Shown here piece after piece: positions 1 to 6,855 of a stretch of 39,902 nucleotides of DNA (positions are counted from its first letter, which is position 1; each line of letters opens with the position of its first letter). The notes beneath the pieces are model-generated. The model made no database searches, was not told the DNA's origin, and was given only the letters and a program-made list of their open reading frames with translations. A program made the position numbers and the translations under genes. The DNA comes from Deltaproteobacteria bacterium (lineage in GTDB: Bacteria; Desulfobacterota_D; UBA1144; Nemesobacterales; JAJCZQ01), in contig JAJCZQ010000015.1 in the NCBI GenBank assembly GCA_029262335.1, positions 1 to 39,902 on the forward strand. Direction: 5' to 3'.

Positions 1-780
1 TACGAACAAAGGCAGGACTACAGTAATCCCCGTGGATCTTCGGAAAGTTTAAATCCCAAAAGTTATGATAAAAAGGAGCCATATAATTCAGTCAAAAATT
101 ATGAGGGAAATTTTGAAGAGCCGCAAAAACATTTTACTTCCGATACTGTCCCGGTTTTTGCGGAGGAATCTCATCAGCTTTTTGAAAATCCGGGTTTTTT
201 CTCGAGTCTTAAAATACTCGGGCAGGCAGGCGCCCTTTACCTGGTATGTGAAAATGAAAACGGACTTGTTTTAATAGACCAGCATGCTGCACATGAAAGA
301 GTTAATTATGAAAAATTTAAAAAGAGTTTTCTTGAATCCGGAAAAGTCCAGAAGCAGGATCTGCTAATACCTGAGATAGTGGAAGTTTCTCCCGGGGAGA
401 TCAAACTTTTTGAAAAATACCAGTCAGAACTTGATGAGCTTGGTTATGGATGTGTGCTTTTTGGTGATTCCGCGATACGTATTGTATCAATACCGGCAAT
501 GTTAGAGTCCCAAAAGCCCTCAGAGATAATTATAGACCTTCTGGCTGAACTTGAAGAGTTTAATGAAAGCAGGTCACTTGCAGACAAGTTTGACCTGATT
601 TTTGCCACAATGGCATGTCACGGGTCGATCAGGGCCAACCAAAGCTTAAATACGGAAATGATTTATGCATTACTCCAAAGCCTTGATGCAGCTGAATTCC
701 CGCATTCCTGCCCACACGGAAGGCCTGTAGCAAGGGTTGTTACATACCCTGAGCTTGAAAAAATGTTTGGGAGGACATGA
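1..780 (+). CDS. mutL: DNA mismatch repair protein MutL, C-terminal part (5' truncated by window edge)
   Basis: The reading frame is open from base 1 to the TGA at 778-780 and gives the last 259 residues. The N-terminal GHKL ATPase lies outside the window. A low-complexity polar linker (roughly the first 55 residues) leads into the dimerisation/endonuclease domain. That domain carries DQHAAHERVNYE, which fits the DQHA(X)2E(X)4E metal-binding motif of nicking MutL proteins, followed by ACHGSIRA and CPHGRP. These are the hallmarks of MutL homologues that cut the nascent strand, as in bacteria without MutH; that is family knowledge. The first ATG of the visible part (379) is internal and is not the start. 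The stop overlaps the gmhA start as ATGA, so the two genes are probably translationally coupled. Confidence 0.95.
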   Translation, partial: YEQRQDYSNPRGSSESLNPKSYDKKEPYNSVKNYEGNFEEPQKHFTSDTVPVFAEESHQLFENPGFFSSLKILGQAGALYLVCENENGLVLIDQHAAHERVNYEKFKKSFLESGKVQKQDLLIPEIVEVSPGEIKLFEKYQSELDELGYGCVLFGDSAIRIVSIPAMLESQKPSEIIIDLLAELEEFNESRSLADKFDLIFATMACHGSIRANQSLNTEMIYALLQSLDAAEFPHSCPHGRPVARVVTYPELEKMFGRT

Positions 781-1355
781 ATTTGAAAGAAAAAATAATA
801 TCCATACTTCGGGAGAGTGCCGATCTTAAACTCAAGTTTGCACAGGAATCACTTGAAAGTGTGATTAATGCAACAAATCTTATCAACAAATGTTTTAAGT
901 CCGGAGGAAAACTGATAATTTTTGGCAACGGCGGCAGTGCATCAGATGCCCAGCATATCGCAGCTGAATATGTAAACAGGTTCCTGCTTAACAGGAAAGC
1001 GCTTCCCGCTGTTTCCCTTGCCACTGATACTTCCGTAATTACCTCTATTGCAAATGATTTTGGTTATGAGAACATATTCTCAAGACAGATTGAAGCACTT
1101 GGAAAAAAGAACGATATAGCCATTGGCCTTACTACCAGTGGAAATTCGGCAAATGTTTTAAATGGGCTTAAGGCTGCAAAATCATTAGGTATGACAACTA
1201 TTGTTTTTACAGGAAATAACTTTATTAAATTAAAAAAACTGTCAAAATGTATTATTTCTGTTCCATCTGAATCTACTGCAAGGATTCAGGAAGTCCACAT
1301 AACTGTGGCACATATTATTTGCGAACTGGTGGAACTGCAAACAGGTGAAAAATAG
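777..1355 (+). CDS. gmhA: Phosphoheptose isomerase (sedoheptulose 7-phosphate isomerase), SIS domain
   Basis: GmhA converts sedoheptulose 7-phosphate to D-glycero-D-manno-heptose 7-phosphate, the first step of ADP-heptose synthesis for the LPS inner core, in the cytoplasm. The 192 residues match the usual family length. The SIS-domain phosphate-binding stretch FGNGGSASDAQHIAAEY is near residue 50, TTSGNSANV is near 120, and the C-terminal ARIQEVHITVAHIICELVE carries the conserved Glu and His residues expected of the active-site metal region. The ATG overlaps the mutL stop by four bases and has no strong Shine-Dalgarno of its own beyond GGAGG within mutL. Other SIS proteins (DiaA type) are similar, but the intact active-site residues favour GmhA. 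Confidence 0.9.
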   Translation: MNLKEKIISILRESADLKLKFAQESLESVINATNLINKCFKSGGKLIIFGNGGSASDAQHIAAEYVNRFLLNRKALPAVSLATDTSVITSIANDFGYENIFSRQIEALGKKNDIAIGLTTSGNSANVLNGLKAAKSLGMTTIVFTGNNFIKLKKLSKCIISVPSESTARIQEVHITVAHIICELVELQTGEK

Positions 1356-1357
1356 AA

Positions 1358-1543
1358 ATGAAAATTAAATGTCCTCATTGCAGCGGCGTTACTACCTGGG
1401 AAGGGAATAAATACAAACCTTTTTGCAGTGAAAGATGTAAGCTTATTGACCTTGGTTCTTGGGCAGATGAAAAATTTAAAATTGAAGACAAAGTAAACCG
1501 TTCCAGCCTGGATATAGGGCTGGCAGGTGATGATGATGAATAA
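1358..1543 (+). CDS. yacG: YacG-type zinc-binding protein (DNA gyrase inhibitor family)
   Basis: This is a 61-residue protein. It has CPHC at residues 4-7 and FCSERC around residues 22-27, giving the four-cysteine zinc site of YacG, followed by the family's IDLGSWADEKFKI segment and an acidic C-terminal tail. E. coli YacG binds GyrB and inhibits gyrase; that role is known there and only inferred here. The gene starts two bases after the gmhA stop and is followed 17 bases later by efp, so it sits inside the mutL-gmhA-yacG-efp run. No good ribosome binding site precedes it, which suggests translational coupling. Confidence 0.85.
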   Translation: MKIKCPHCSGVTTWEGNKYKPFCSERCKLIDLGSWADEKFKIEDKVNRSSLDIGLAGDDDE

Positions 1544-1560
1544 GTCCGGAGGTAATTATT

Positions 1561-2127
1561 ATGGGTGTAGACACAAGCAGGTTTTATAAAGGTTTAAAAA
1601 TTGAATATGAAGGAAACATCTGGGAAATAGTTGAATTTTCAAGTTCCAAGATGGGAAGGATGGGTGCCATTGTAACCACAAAACTGAAAAATATAGTAAG
1701 CGGGGCCGTTCAGGAAAAGAAGTTCAGGTCCGGAGAATCATTTGATGTTCCCGATATTGAAAGAAAGACCATGCAGTTTCTGTACAGCGATGATATGGGT
1801 TTTCACTTTATGGATACCGAAAGTTATGAACAGATCAGTTTTAATACTGATCAGGTCGGAGATACCCAAAAATTCATGAAAGAACAGCAGGAAGTAGAAG
1901 TGCAGATTTACCAGGACAAGCCCATCGGTATTGAACTGCCTACAAGTGTTGAGTTTGAAATTACATATACCGAACCGGGCGTAAAAGGTGATACTGTATC
2001 CAGTACTACCAAACCCGCTACAATTGAGACCGGCGCAACAATAAATGTCCCTCTTTTTGTTAACATGGGCGACAGGGTCAAAGTTGATACAAGAAACGGC
2101 AACTATATAGAAAGAGTAAAAAAATAG
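1561..2127 (+). CDS. efp: Translation elongation factor P
   Basis: EF-P enters the ribosomal E site and promotes peptide bond formation at polyproline stretches. The 188 residues match the usual length and give the three-domain fold: a KOW-like N domain (FYKGLKIEYEGNIWEIVEF), a central OB domain (FHFMDTESYEQIS) and a C-terminal OB domain ending PLFVNMGDRVKVDTRNGNYIERVKK. A GGAGGT Shine-Dalgarno lies about ten bases before the ATG. The loop that carries the modified residue reads SSSKMGRMGAIV. By alignment to E. coli KPGKGQA, the tip residue is Arg33 rather than Lys34, and the loop proline is Met. An arginine tip is known from rhamnosylated EF-P (EarP systems), but no earP is in this window. 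It may be the last gene of the mutL run. Confidence 0.97.
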   Translation: MGVDTSRFYKGLKIEYEGNIWEIVEFSSSKMGRMGAIVTTKLKNIVSGAVQEKKFRSGESFDVPDIERKTMQFLYSDDMGFHFMDTESYEQISFNTDQVGDTQKFMKEQQEVEVQIYQDKPIGIELPTSVEFEITYTEPGVKGDTVSSTTKPATIETGATINVPLFVNMGDRVKVDTRNGNYIERVKK

Positions 2128-2144
2128 TTTTTATTAAAACTATT
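2123..2144. terminator. AT-rich hairpin between convergent efp and nitroreductase-like genes
   Basis: AATAGTTTT at 2123-2131 pairs with AAAACTATT at 2136-2144 around a four-base loop, with a short T run after it (2147-2150). It overlaps the efp stop codon and the end of the convergent gene. The stem has almost no G/C, so termination activity is an inference and probably weak. Confidence 0.35.
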
Positions 2145-3444
2145 ACTTTTTAAAAGGGTCATTAATTTCCGGGTGCCATAGACTAAAATGCTGTTTATGC
2201 ATTTCATGATATGAATCTTCCCTGAAATGTTTGTCATAAAAGTCCAGGTCAAGATGGTGGGCCTGGAAAACAAGCCGGGTAAACATTGGGTCAAGAAAAG
2301 CCGGAAACCTCCCATAGTTTTCAAAAATATATGTACAGAAGTCTTTTACAATCTGGATCCTGACTTCTGATGGATGGTATTCATCTTCAAGGACATCTTT
2401 TGGCTCCTTATAAGGGTAGGGGTTTTCTTCCTTCCAAAACTCTCCTCTCATCTGTAAGAATTTGTCTACCGCTTCATTCATATCTTTTACATATGGCGGG
2501 CAAAGAGACTCAAATACTCCGTCCCTCCCAACCGGGTAAGGGGCTTTTGTGGACCGCACTGATTTTTCCGGTTGATTAAACCTGAATCCAAGTCCCTTAT
2601 ATTTTGGGTCTACACCGAGGGCATAATGAGGTAAAAGGCCTGTAAAGGTCCAGCCTCCAAGCCCGAGTGCCTGAAGAGCGAGGTTCATGTTCTGACTGAT
2701 AAATGCCTGCTCAACATTAAGTGTTGTTAATACCCTAAGCTCAAGGTCAAACAGGGACAGTTCTACATCTTTTCTTATGAAGCCTTTTTCAATCCATTTA
2801 TCCAGTCCGCAGGACCTTCCGCCGTTTAACTCGTCTACGATGTTAAAGCCGTATTTTGATCCAAAATATATGAATAGCAGTACCATGTATTCAACAGTTG
2901 TGTTTGTAACGGGAATAAAAAAAGTTGTTCCGGGTTTATTACAGTTCCATGCATTAAAATCAAACAGGCCTGGTTCGCCTTTAGGCAAATCAGCCCTGCC
3001 GTCTTCAATTTTGATTTTACTTTTATTAAAAAGCTCTAGGACCTTCTCCATTTGCTGCTCACGGCCGAGGTTTGTAAAGATTGAAGTGTCCTCAGGCATA
3101 AGGTCAAAAAGCTTTACCATGTAGACGCCTTCATCATTGGTGTAAAACAGTTCTGTCGAATGTGAATTGCAGGAGCATGGCCAGCTTCTGCCTGTCCACT
3201 GAAAAAGCCATGAAATACCTGAACGCGGAAGGTCGCCAAGTGAAAGCCCTGTAGTCCCGGTCCCGGCCCAGATAAGAAAAGCCTCTTCCAGTTCGGATAG
3301 CGGGTGGGGGTCATGACTGGATTTGTATTGTAATGTACCTTCAGGAATTTCCATTCCAAGGCCAAACCTTCTTGACCTTCTCGAGAAAATTGAATCAAGC
3401 AGTCCAAAGTTTATGGCTTTATCAAAACCTTCAGGAATCTTCAT
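2143..3444 (-). CDS. Nitroreductase-superfamily-like protein, function unknown
   Basis: This is a 433-residue soluble protein without signal peptide or membrane segments. Near the N terminus RRSRRFGLG resembles the phosphate-gripping RRSxR motif of FMN-dependent nitroreductases, and LSELEEAFLIWAGTGTTGLS resembles the following helix. Further on, FISQNMNLALQALGLGGWTFTG resembles the family's signature of bound flavin and helix. At 433 residues it is about twice the size of a simple nitroreductase, so an extra or fused region is likely. It also has an aromatic/cysteine stretch (WLFQWTGRSWPCSC, residues about 79-92). The gene lies 103 bases downstream of a PerR-type regulator on the same strand, with a perfect palindrome 34-47 bases before its ATG, so peroxide- or metal-responsive control is possible. 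The substrate is unknown, and the superfamily call rests on motifs only. Confidence 0.6.
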   Translation of the reverse strand: MKIPEGFDKAINFGLLDSIFSRRSRRFGLGMEIPEGTLQYKSSHDPHPLSELEEAFLIWAGTGTTGLSLGDLPRSGISWLFQWTGRSWPCSCNSHSTELFYTNDEGVYMVKLFDLMPEDTSIFTNLGREQQMEKVLELFNKSKIKIEDGRADLPKGEPGLFDFNAWNCNKPGTTFFIPVTNTTVEYMVLLFIYFGSKYGFNIVDELNGGRSCGLDKWIEKGFIRKDVELSLFDLELRVLTTLNVEQAFISQNMNLALQALGLGGWTFTGLLPHYALGVDPKYKGLGFRFNQPEKSVRSTKAPYPVGRDGVFESLCPPYVKDMNEAVDKFLQMRGEFWKEENPYPYKEPKDVLEDEYHPSEVRIQIVKDFCTYIFENYGRFPAFLDPMFTRLVFQAHHLDLDFYDKHFREDSYHEMHKQHFSLWHPEINDPFKK

Positions 3445-3477
3445 GGTGACACTCCATATATAATTAGTATTTTAGAA

Positions 3478-3491
3478 ATATAATATTATAT
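3478..3491. promoter_or_regulatory. 14-bp perfect palindrome, candidate PerR/Fur-type operator
   Basis: ATATAATATTATAT is perfectly self-complementary and lies 34-47 bases upstream of the nitroreductase-like ATG. Its core TATAATATTATA resembles the known PerR box TTATAATNATTATAA. The region is very AT-rich, so chance is a real alternative. Confidence 0.35.
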
Positions 3492-3547
3492 GAAGTAAAT
3501 ACTATTTTTGTGAATAATAATGATTTGTGCAGGGATAATTATCGGTA

Positions 3548-3991
3548 CTACTTATCTGAACAGGAAGAGCAGATGCCATTGAATAAAACCGAGTAACCAA
3601 CAACTTCGTAGTCCTGAATTTTATTGTCAATTTTTGTATAGTTAACCGAACTATCGTAGATATCTTCGATCTTCTTACATTCCACGCAGACTATATGGTG
3701 GTGAGGTGTAAGATTGGCATCATACCTGGCTGCATTGTAGAGCTGGTTTACTACGGAAATAAGGCCGTGTTTCTCAAAAGTTTCAAGTGTCCTGTATACA
3801 GTGGTAAGAGAGATGTTAGGGAAATAATCCTTAATATTCTTGTAAATCATTTCCGTACTTGGATGCTGGTCTGTTTTTGCAAGTTCCTTGTATATAGCTG
3901 TCCTTTGCGGAGTTACTTTAAGGCCAAGCTCCTTACTCTTGGTCACAAACTCGGTAACCATTGTTTCGATTTGCTGATTGTTTATTTCCAT
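3548..3991 (-). CDS. perR: Fur-family transcriptional regulator, PerR-like
   Basis: This 147-residue protein has a winged-helix DNA-binding half (LKVTPQRTAIYKELAK, then SLTTVYRTLETFEKHGLI) and a C-terminal dimerisation half. Cysteines 102/105 (CVEC) and 141/144 (CSSC) form the structural zinc site. By alignment with Bacillus PerR, the regulatory metal ligands H37, D85, H91, H93 and D104 correspond to His43, Asp91, His97, His99 and Asp110. Having Asp rather than Glu at the last position favours a peroxide sensor (PerR) over Fur or Zur; this rests on family knowledge. It is divergent from the Eda-type aldolase gene and upstream of a nitroreductase-like gene. The 109-base gap to the aldolase is AT-rich and holds a short TAAAATTTTA palindrome (4006-4015) that could serve autoregulation. 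Confidence 0.85.
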   Translation of the reverse strand: MEINNQQIETMVTEFVTKSKELGLKVTPQRTAIYKELAKTDQHPSTEMIYKNIKDYFPNISLTTVYRTLETFEKHGLISVVNQLYNAARYDANLTPHHHIVCVECKKIEDIYDSSVNYTKIDNKIQDYEVVGYSVLFNGICSSCSDK

Positions 3992-4100
3992 AATATTTTT
4001 GTTACTAAAATTTTATCTATCAAAATTTACCTAAAAAAATTACATATTCAAAGCGGGAAAAATAAAGAAATAAACAGTTAATATTAAAAAGATTAATAAT

Positions 4101-4694
4101 ATGAATGATAAAAATGTTATAGCAGTAGTAAGATTTGATGATAAGAAAGCTTCGCTCGATTTTTCTTGCGCCTGTATTGAGGGCGGTATAAATCTCCTCG
4201 AGGTAATTACAATAAAGAAAAATTCATATGAAGTCCTTAGTGAACTATCAAATATAGAAAATGTAATTACTGGTGCCGGTACAGTCCTTGATTTAGAGTC
4301 GGCTAAGCTGTCTTACAAATCCGGAGCAAAGTTTATTGTTTCACCTCATACTGACAGTGATATTATAAAATATACAAAGTCTAAGGGGCTAATTTCAATA
4401 GCAGGTGCTTATACTTCGTCCGAGATTGTAAATGCCTATAATCTGGGTGCTGATTATGTGAAAATATTTCCTGCTTCCCTTGGCGGCCCGGGTTATGTGA
4501 AGGCAATCAAAGAGGCACTTCCTTTCATAAAGCTCCTGGTAACAGGCGGTATAAACTTAGAAAATTCCAGGGATTACTTAAACGCGGGAGCTTCTCTGCT
4601 TGGCATTTCAACTGCTTTAACGGGAAGTGGTATTAAACCGGACAATAAAGAAGTGGTTAGAAGATCTAAAGAATTTATCAACACAACAAACTAA
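4101..4694 (+). CDS. KDPG/KHG-type aldolase (Eda family), atypical substrate pocket
   Basis: This is a 197-residue class I aldolase of the Eda family, a cytoplasmic TIM barrel. Enzymes of this family split 2-keto-3-deoxy-6-phosphogluconate or a related acid to pyruvate plus an aldehyde. Glu34 (LLEV), GAGTV at 58-62 with Thr61, Pro82, the Schiff-base Lys121 (VKIFPAS) and TGGI are all present. The segment EVITIKK replaces the usual EVTLRT. By alignment with E. coli Eda, the carboxylate-binding Arg49 becomes Ile38, so the substrate may differ. No edd or other Entner-Doudoroff gene is in this window. The gene is divergent from perR and only six bases ahead of the next gene, and it has no clear Shine-Dalgarno. 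Confidence 0.8.
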   Translation: MNDKNVIAVVRFDDKKASLDFSCACIEGGINLLEVITIKKNSYEVLSELSNIENVITGAGTVLDLESAKLSYKSGAKFIVSPHTDSDIIKYTKSKGLISIAGAYTSSEIVNAYNLGADYVKIFPASLGGPGYVKAIKEALPFIKLLVTGGINLENSRDYLNAGASLLGISTALTGSGIKPDNKEVVRRSKEFINTTN

Positions 4695-4700
4695 ACAATA

Positions 4701-5060
4701 ATGGCATATACAAAACTACACCTTACCGAACTTAATGAATTTCTTGTTACGGAAATTTTAAAGCATAAAAGCCCTGTTGAGGTAAACATTAAAGATGGCA
4801 CTACAGATGGGTTTATTGATATTGAGGTAAATAAGTCAGAAAAACTTTTTAATGGAAAGATTTTAGATTTTGACCTTCAGTCATGTGAATGTTCAGGTTT
4901 AAATGAACATGATGATTTGTCAGATTATCATGGTAAAAAAGTACATGCCAGCTCTGCCTATGAATTTGTAGAATATTTAACAGGTAGCTGTGACAATTCC
5001 CAACTTCTTATAAATGTTGAGGACGGCTCATGGGTAATTAGCCTGCTTAATTTTTCTTAG
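4701..5060 (+). CDS. Hypothetical protein, 119 residues
   Basis: I do not recognise this family. It is a small acidic soluble protein with no signal peptide, no membrane segment and no obvious catalytic motif. A CEC pair lies near residues 82-84 and a further Cys near 107. It begins six bases after the aldolase stop and is probably co-transcribed with it. Its 3' end overlaps the end of the convergent lipoprotein gene by 14 bases. Its protein-like composition, its tight spacing to the aldolase and the lack of a competing reading frame over most of its length support a real gene. Confidence 0.65.
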   Translation: MAYTKLHLTELNEFLVTEILKHKSPVEVNIKDGTTDGFIDIEVNKSEKLFNGKILDFDLQSCECSGLNEHDDLSDYHGKKVHASSAYEFVEYLTGSCDNSQLLINVEDGSWVISLLNFS

Positions 5061-5556
5061 GAGAATAATTGTCCTTCAGGTAGTCAACAATTTCGTCAAT
5101 TGCCCTTACATCAGCAAATACCATCCCGCCGCCAAGTAAGCCCCACTTTGCCTTACCCTCGAAAGATGATTCTGCTATTACCAGGCTCTCAGCCTTATCT
5201 ATAAACCTTACGGTAATAATAATTGTCCCTGTCTTTATAACCTGTTTGTACCATTCAGGGGGCTGAATTTCGGTAATTGTAGCGTCCACAATCAAAACGC
5301 CATTGGAAAAGTCCAGCTGGGATCTGCTGACGCCGTCGTATACATTTTTAGATTTTAGTTTTTTAGCAAGAGAATTCGGCATTCTCCAGAGAGTGTCAGC
5401 CGGGGTGTTGGGTATATCAGATTTAAAATCCGGAATTTCAACTATGGCAAAAGAAGAAAAACTTTGTGTTGGGGCCTGGGTCTGATAAGTCCTTCTTGAA
5501 CCGCATGATACCGTAATTAATGAAATGATTAGAACAAGGGCAATTTTCCTGTGCAC
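5047..5556 (-). CDS. Predicted lipoprotein, DUF4410-like
   Basis: A GTG start is preceded by a strong GGAGGAGGG Shine-Dalgarno. Residues 1-18 form a signal peptide (charged start, hydrophobic core LVLIISLITV) ending in VSC, a somewhat loose lipobox with Cys18. The mature part has the outline VDATITEI-(gap)-GTIIITVRFIDKAESLVIAES-(gap)-GLLGGGMVFADVRAIDEIVDYL. This resembles the DUF4410 pattern, in which a glycine-rich loop follows a beta sheet and a final helix ends the domain. The family assignment is from memory of the pattern, so it is tentative. The function is unknown. The gene is convergent with, and overlaps, the 119-residue hypothetical gene. Confidence 0.7.
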   Translation of the reverse strand: MHRKIALVLIISLITVSCGSRRTYQTQAPTQSFSSFAIVEIPDFKSDIPNTPADTLWRMPNSLAKKLKSKNVYDGVSRSQLDFSNGVLIVDATITEIQPPEWYKQVIKTGTIIITVRFIDKAESLVIAESSFEGKAKWGLLGGGMVFADVRAIDEIVDYLKDNYSPKKN

Positions 5557-5641
5557 TTTATATTCCCTCCTCCGGGATATTTATCTGAAAAGTATCTAAT
5601 AAAATTAAGTTGTTGTAAAGATTTTTAAATATGGAGTTTCT

Positions 5642-6724
5642 CTAAAAGTATTCGATAACATCATAAAAAGTATTTCTTTGGGCCGGTTTAAACCCGGCAC
5701 TTTTTATCATATGAACGAGTTCGTCAATTGTGGAGCGCCTCTTGTTCTCGGCACACGCAAGTACATTTTCATCAAATAAAGTCCCGCCAAGGTCGCTTGC
5801 CCCATAATGCATTGTTATGGAACCCATTTTTTTACCCTGGGTAAACCATGAACCCTGAATATGCTGGAAGTTATCAAGAAATATCCGGCTTACTGCAAGT
5901 ACTCTAAGGTACCTGTCTCCTCCAATTTCATTGGGGAGTTTTCTTTCGAGAAAGGTGTTTTTTGGTTTAAAAATCCATGGGATAAAGGCAAGGAAACCAC
6001 CAGTTTCATCCTGCAGTTCTCTGGTACGCCTAAGATGCTCCATTATATCTTCATCTTCTTCAAAATGGCCAAACATCATGGTAGCAGTGGTTTTAAAACC
6101 TGTCTCATGTGCTTCTTTGGTGACTTCTAGCCATTTGTCAGCATCTATTTTAAGAGGGCTGATCTTTTTTCTCATTTTATTGGTAAGCACTTCAGCACCG
6201 CCGCCTGGAATAGTGCGAAGGCCTGCGTCCCAAAGGCTTTGAAGGACCTGTTTAGTGGGAATATCTTCATATTTGGAAATTGCTGCAATTTCCGGAGCAG
6301 AAAAAGCATGGAGATGGAGATCGGGAATTTCTGAAACGGCTCTTCTTACGATCTCGAGGTAATAATCAAGTTTTAATTCAGGGTTATGGCCCCCCTGAAG
6401 CAGTACTGTTGTTGCACCGTTATGAAATGATGTCTTCATCATGCTAATTAGCTTGTCTACAGAAAGGGTATATGCATCATTTGCACCCGGGGGCCTCCAG
6501 AATGCGCAAAACAGGCATTCAGTATCACATACATTTGTATAGTTAGGGTTTGTATCTGCAACAAATGTTACAACGTCTTCCGGGTTTAACCTTTTTCTTG
6601 CAATATTGGCTAAAGCTCCGAGCTGCAGAATATCGCCTTCCCTTAAAAGATAAAGGCCTTCTTCCTCTGTAATTCTTTTTTCTTCTATGATTTTTTTATA
6701 TATTTCCTGGAGATCCATGGGCAT
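5642..6724 (-). CDS. mqnC: Cyclic dehypoxanthinyl futalosine synthase (radical SAM)
   Basis: MqnC cyclises dehypoxanthine futalosine in the futalosine route to menaquinone, in the cytoplasm. The radical-SAM cluster ligands are Cys66, Cys70 and Cys73 in NVCDTECLFCAFWRPPG, which has the CxxxCxxC spacing and the family's characteristic flanks. Further family marks are FIPWIFKPKNT, TMMFGHFE and GASDLGGTLFDENV. The 360 residues match the family length. Two in-frame ATGs lie at the start (6724 and 6718) and cannot be told apart here. The paralogue MqnE shares the fold, but the GAxDxGGTxxxENV segment favours MqnC. No other mqn gene is in the window. The gene is divergent from the transglutaminase-like gene across a 131-base gap. 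Confidence 0.9.
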   Translation of the reverse strand: MPMDLQEIYKKIIEEKRITEEEGLYLLREGDILQLGALANIARKRLNPEDVVTFVADTNPNYTNVCDTECLFCAFWRPPGANDAYTLSVDKLISMMKTSFHNGATTVLLQGGHNPELKLDYYLEIVRRAVSEIPDLHLHAFSAPEIAAISKYEDIPTKQVLQSLWDAGLRTIPGGGAEVLTNKMRKKISPLKIDADKWLEVTKEAHETGFKTTATMMFGHFEEDEDIMEHLRRTRELQDETGGFLAFIPWIFKPKNTFLERKLPNEIGGDRYLRVLAVSRIFLDNFQHIQGSWFTQGKKMGSITMHYGASDLGGTLFDENVLACAENKRRSTIDELVHMIKSAGFKPAQRNTFYDVIEYF

Positions 6725-6855
6725 AAATCAACCTAATTTATAATTCAGTGTCAATTATGAAATTAAACAAAATTGCCGTTATATAGTTTATTAAATATAA
6801 ACGATTTAATCAGCTATTATTTAATTTGCATAATCAATGCCGGGTTTAAACAATA

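Noticed and set aside
65-274. Forward reading frame of 69 residues at the left edge
   Set aside because: It lies in another frame inside the mutL C-terminal region, whose frame is open from base 1 and has the DQHA motif shortly after; composition of the 69 residues is that of a shadow.
2103-2324. Reverse frame of 73 residues overlapping the end of the nitroreductase-like gene
   Set aside because: It lies inside a well-supported gene on the same strand in another frame and has no ribosome binding site or recognisable content.
6725-6760. TTGACA on the reverse strand before mqnC
   Set aside because: The only TATAAA-like box is about six bases after it, too close for a promoter.
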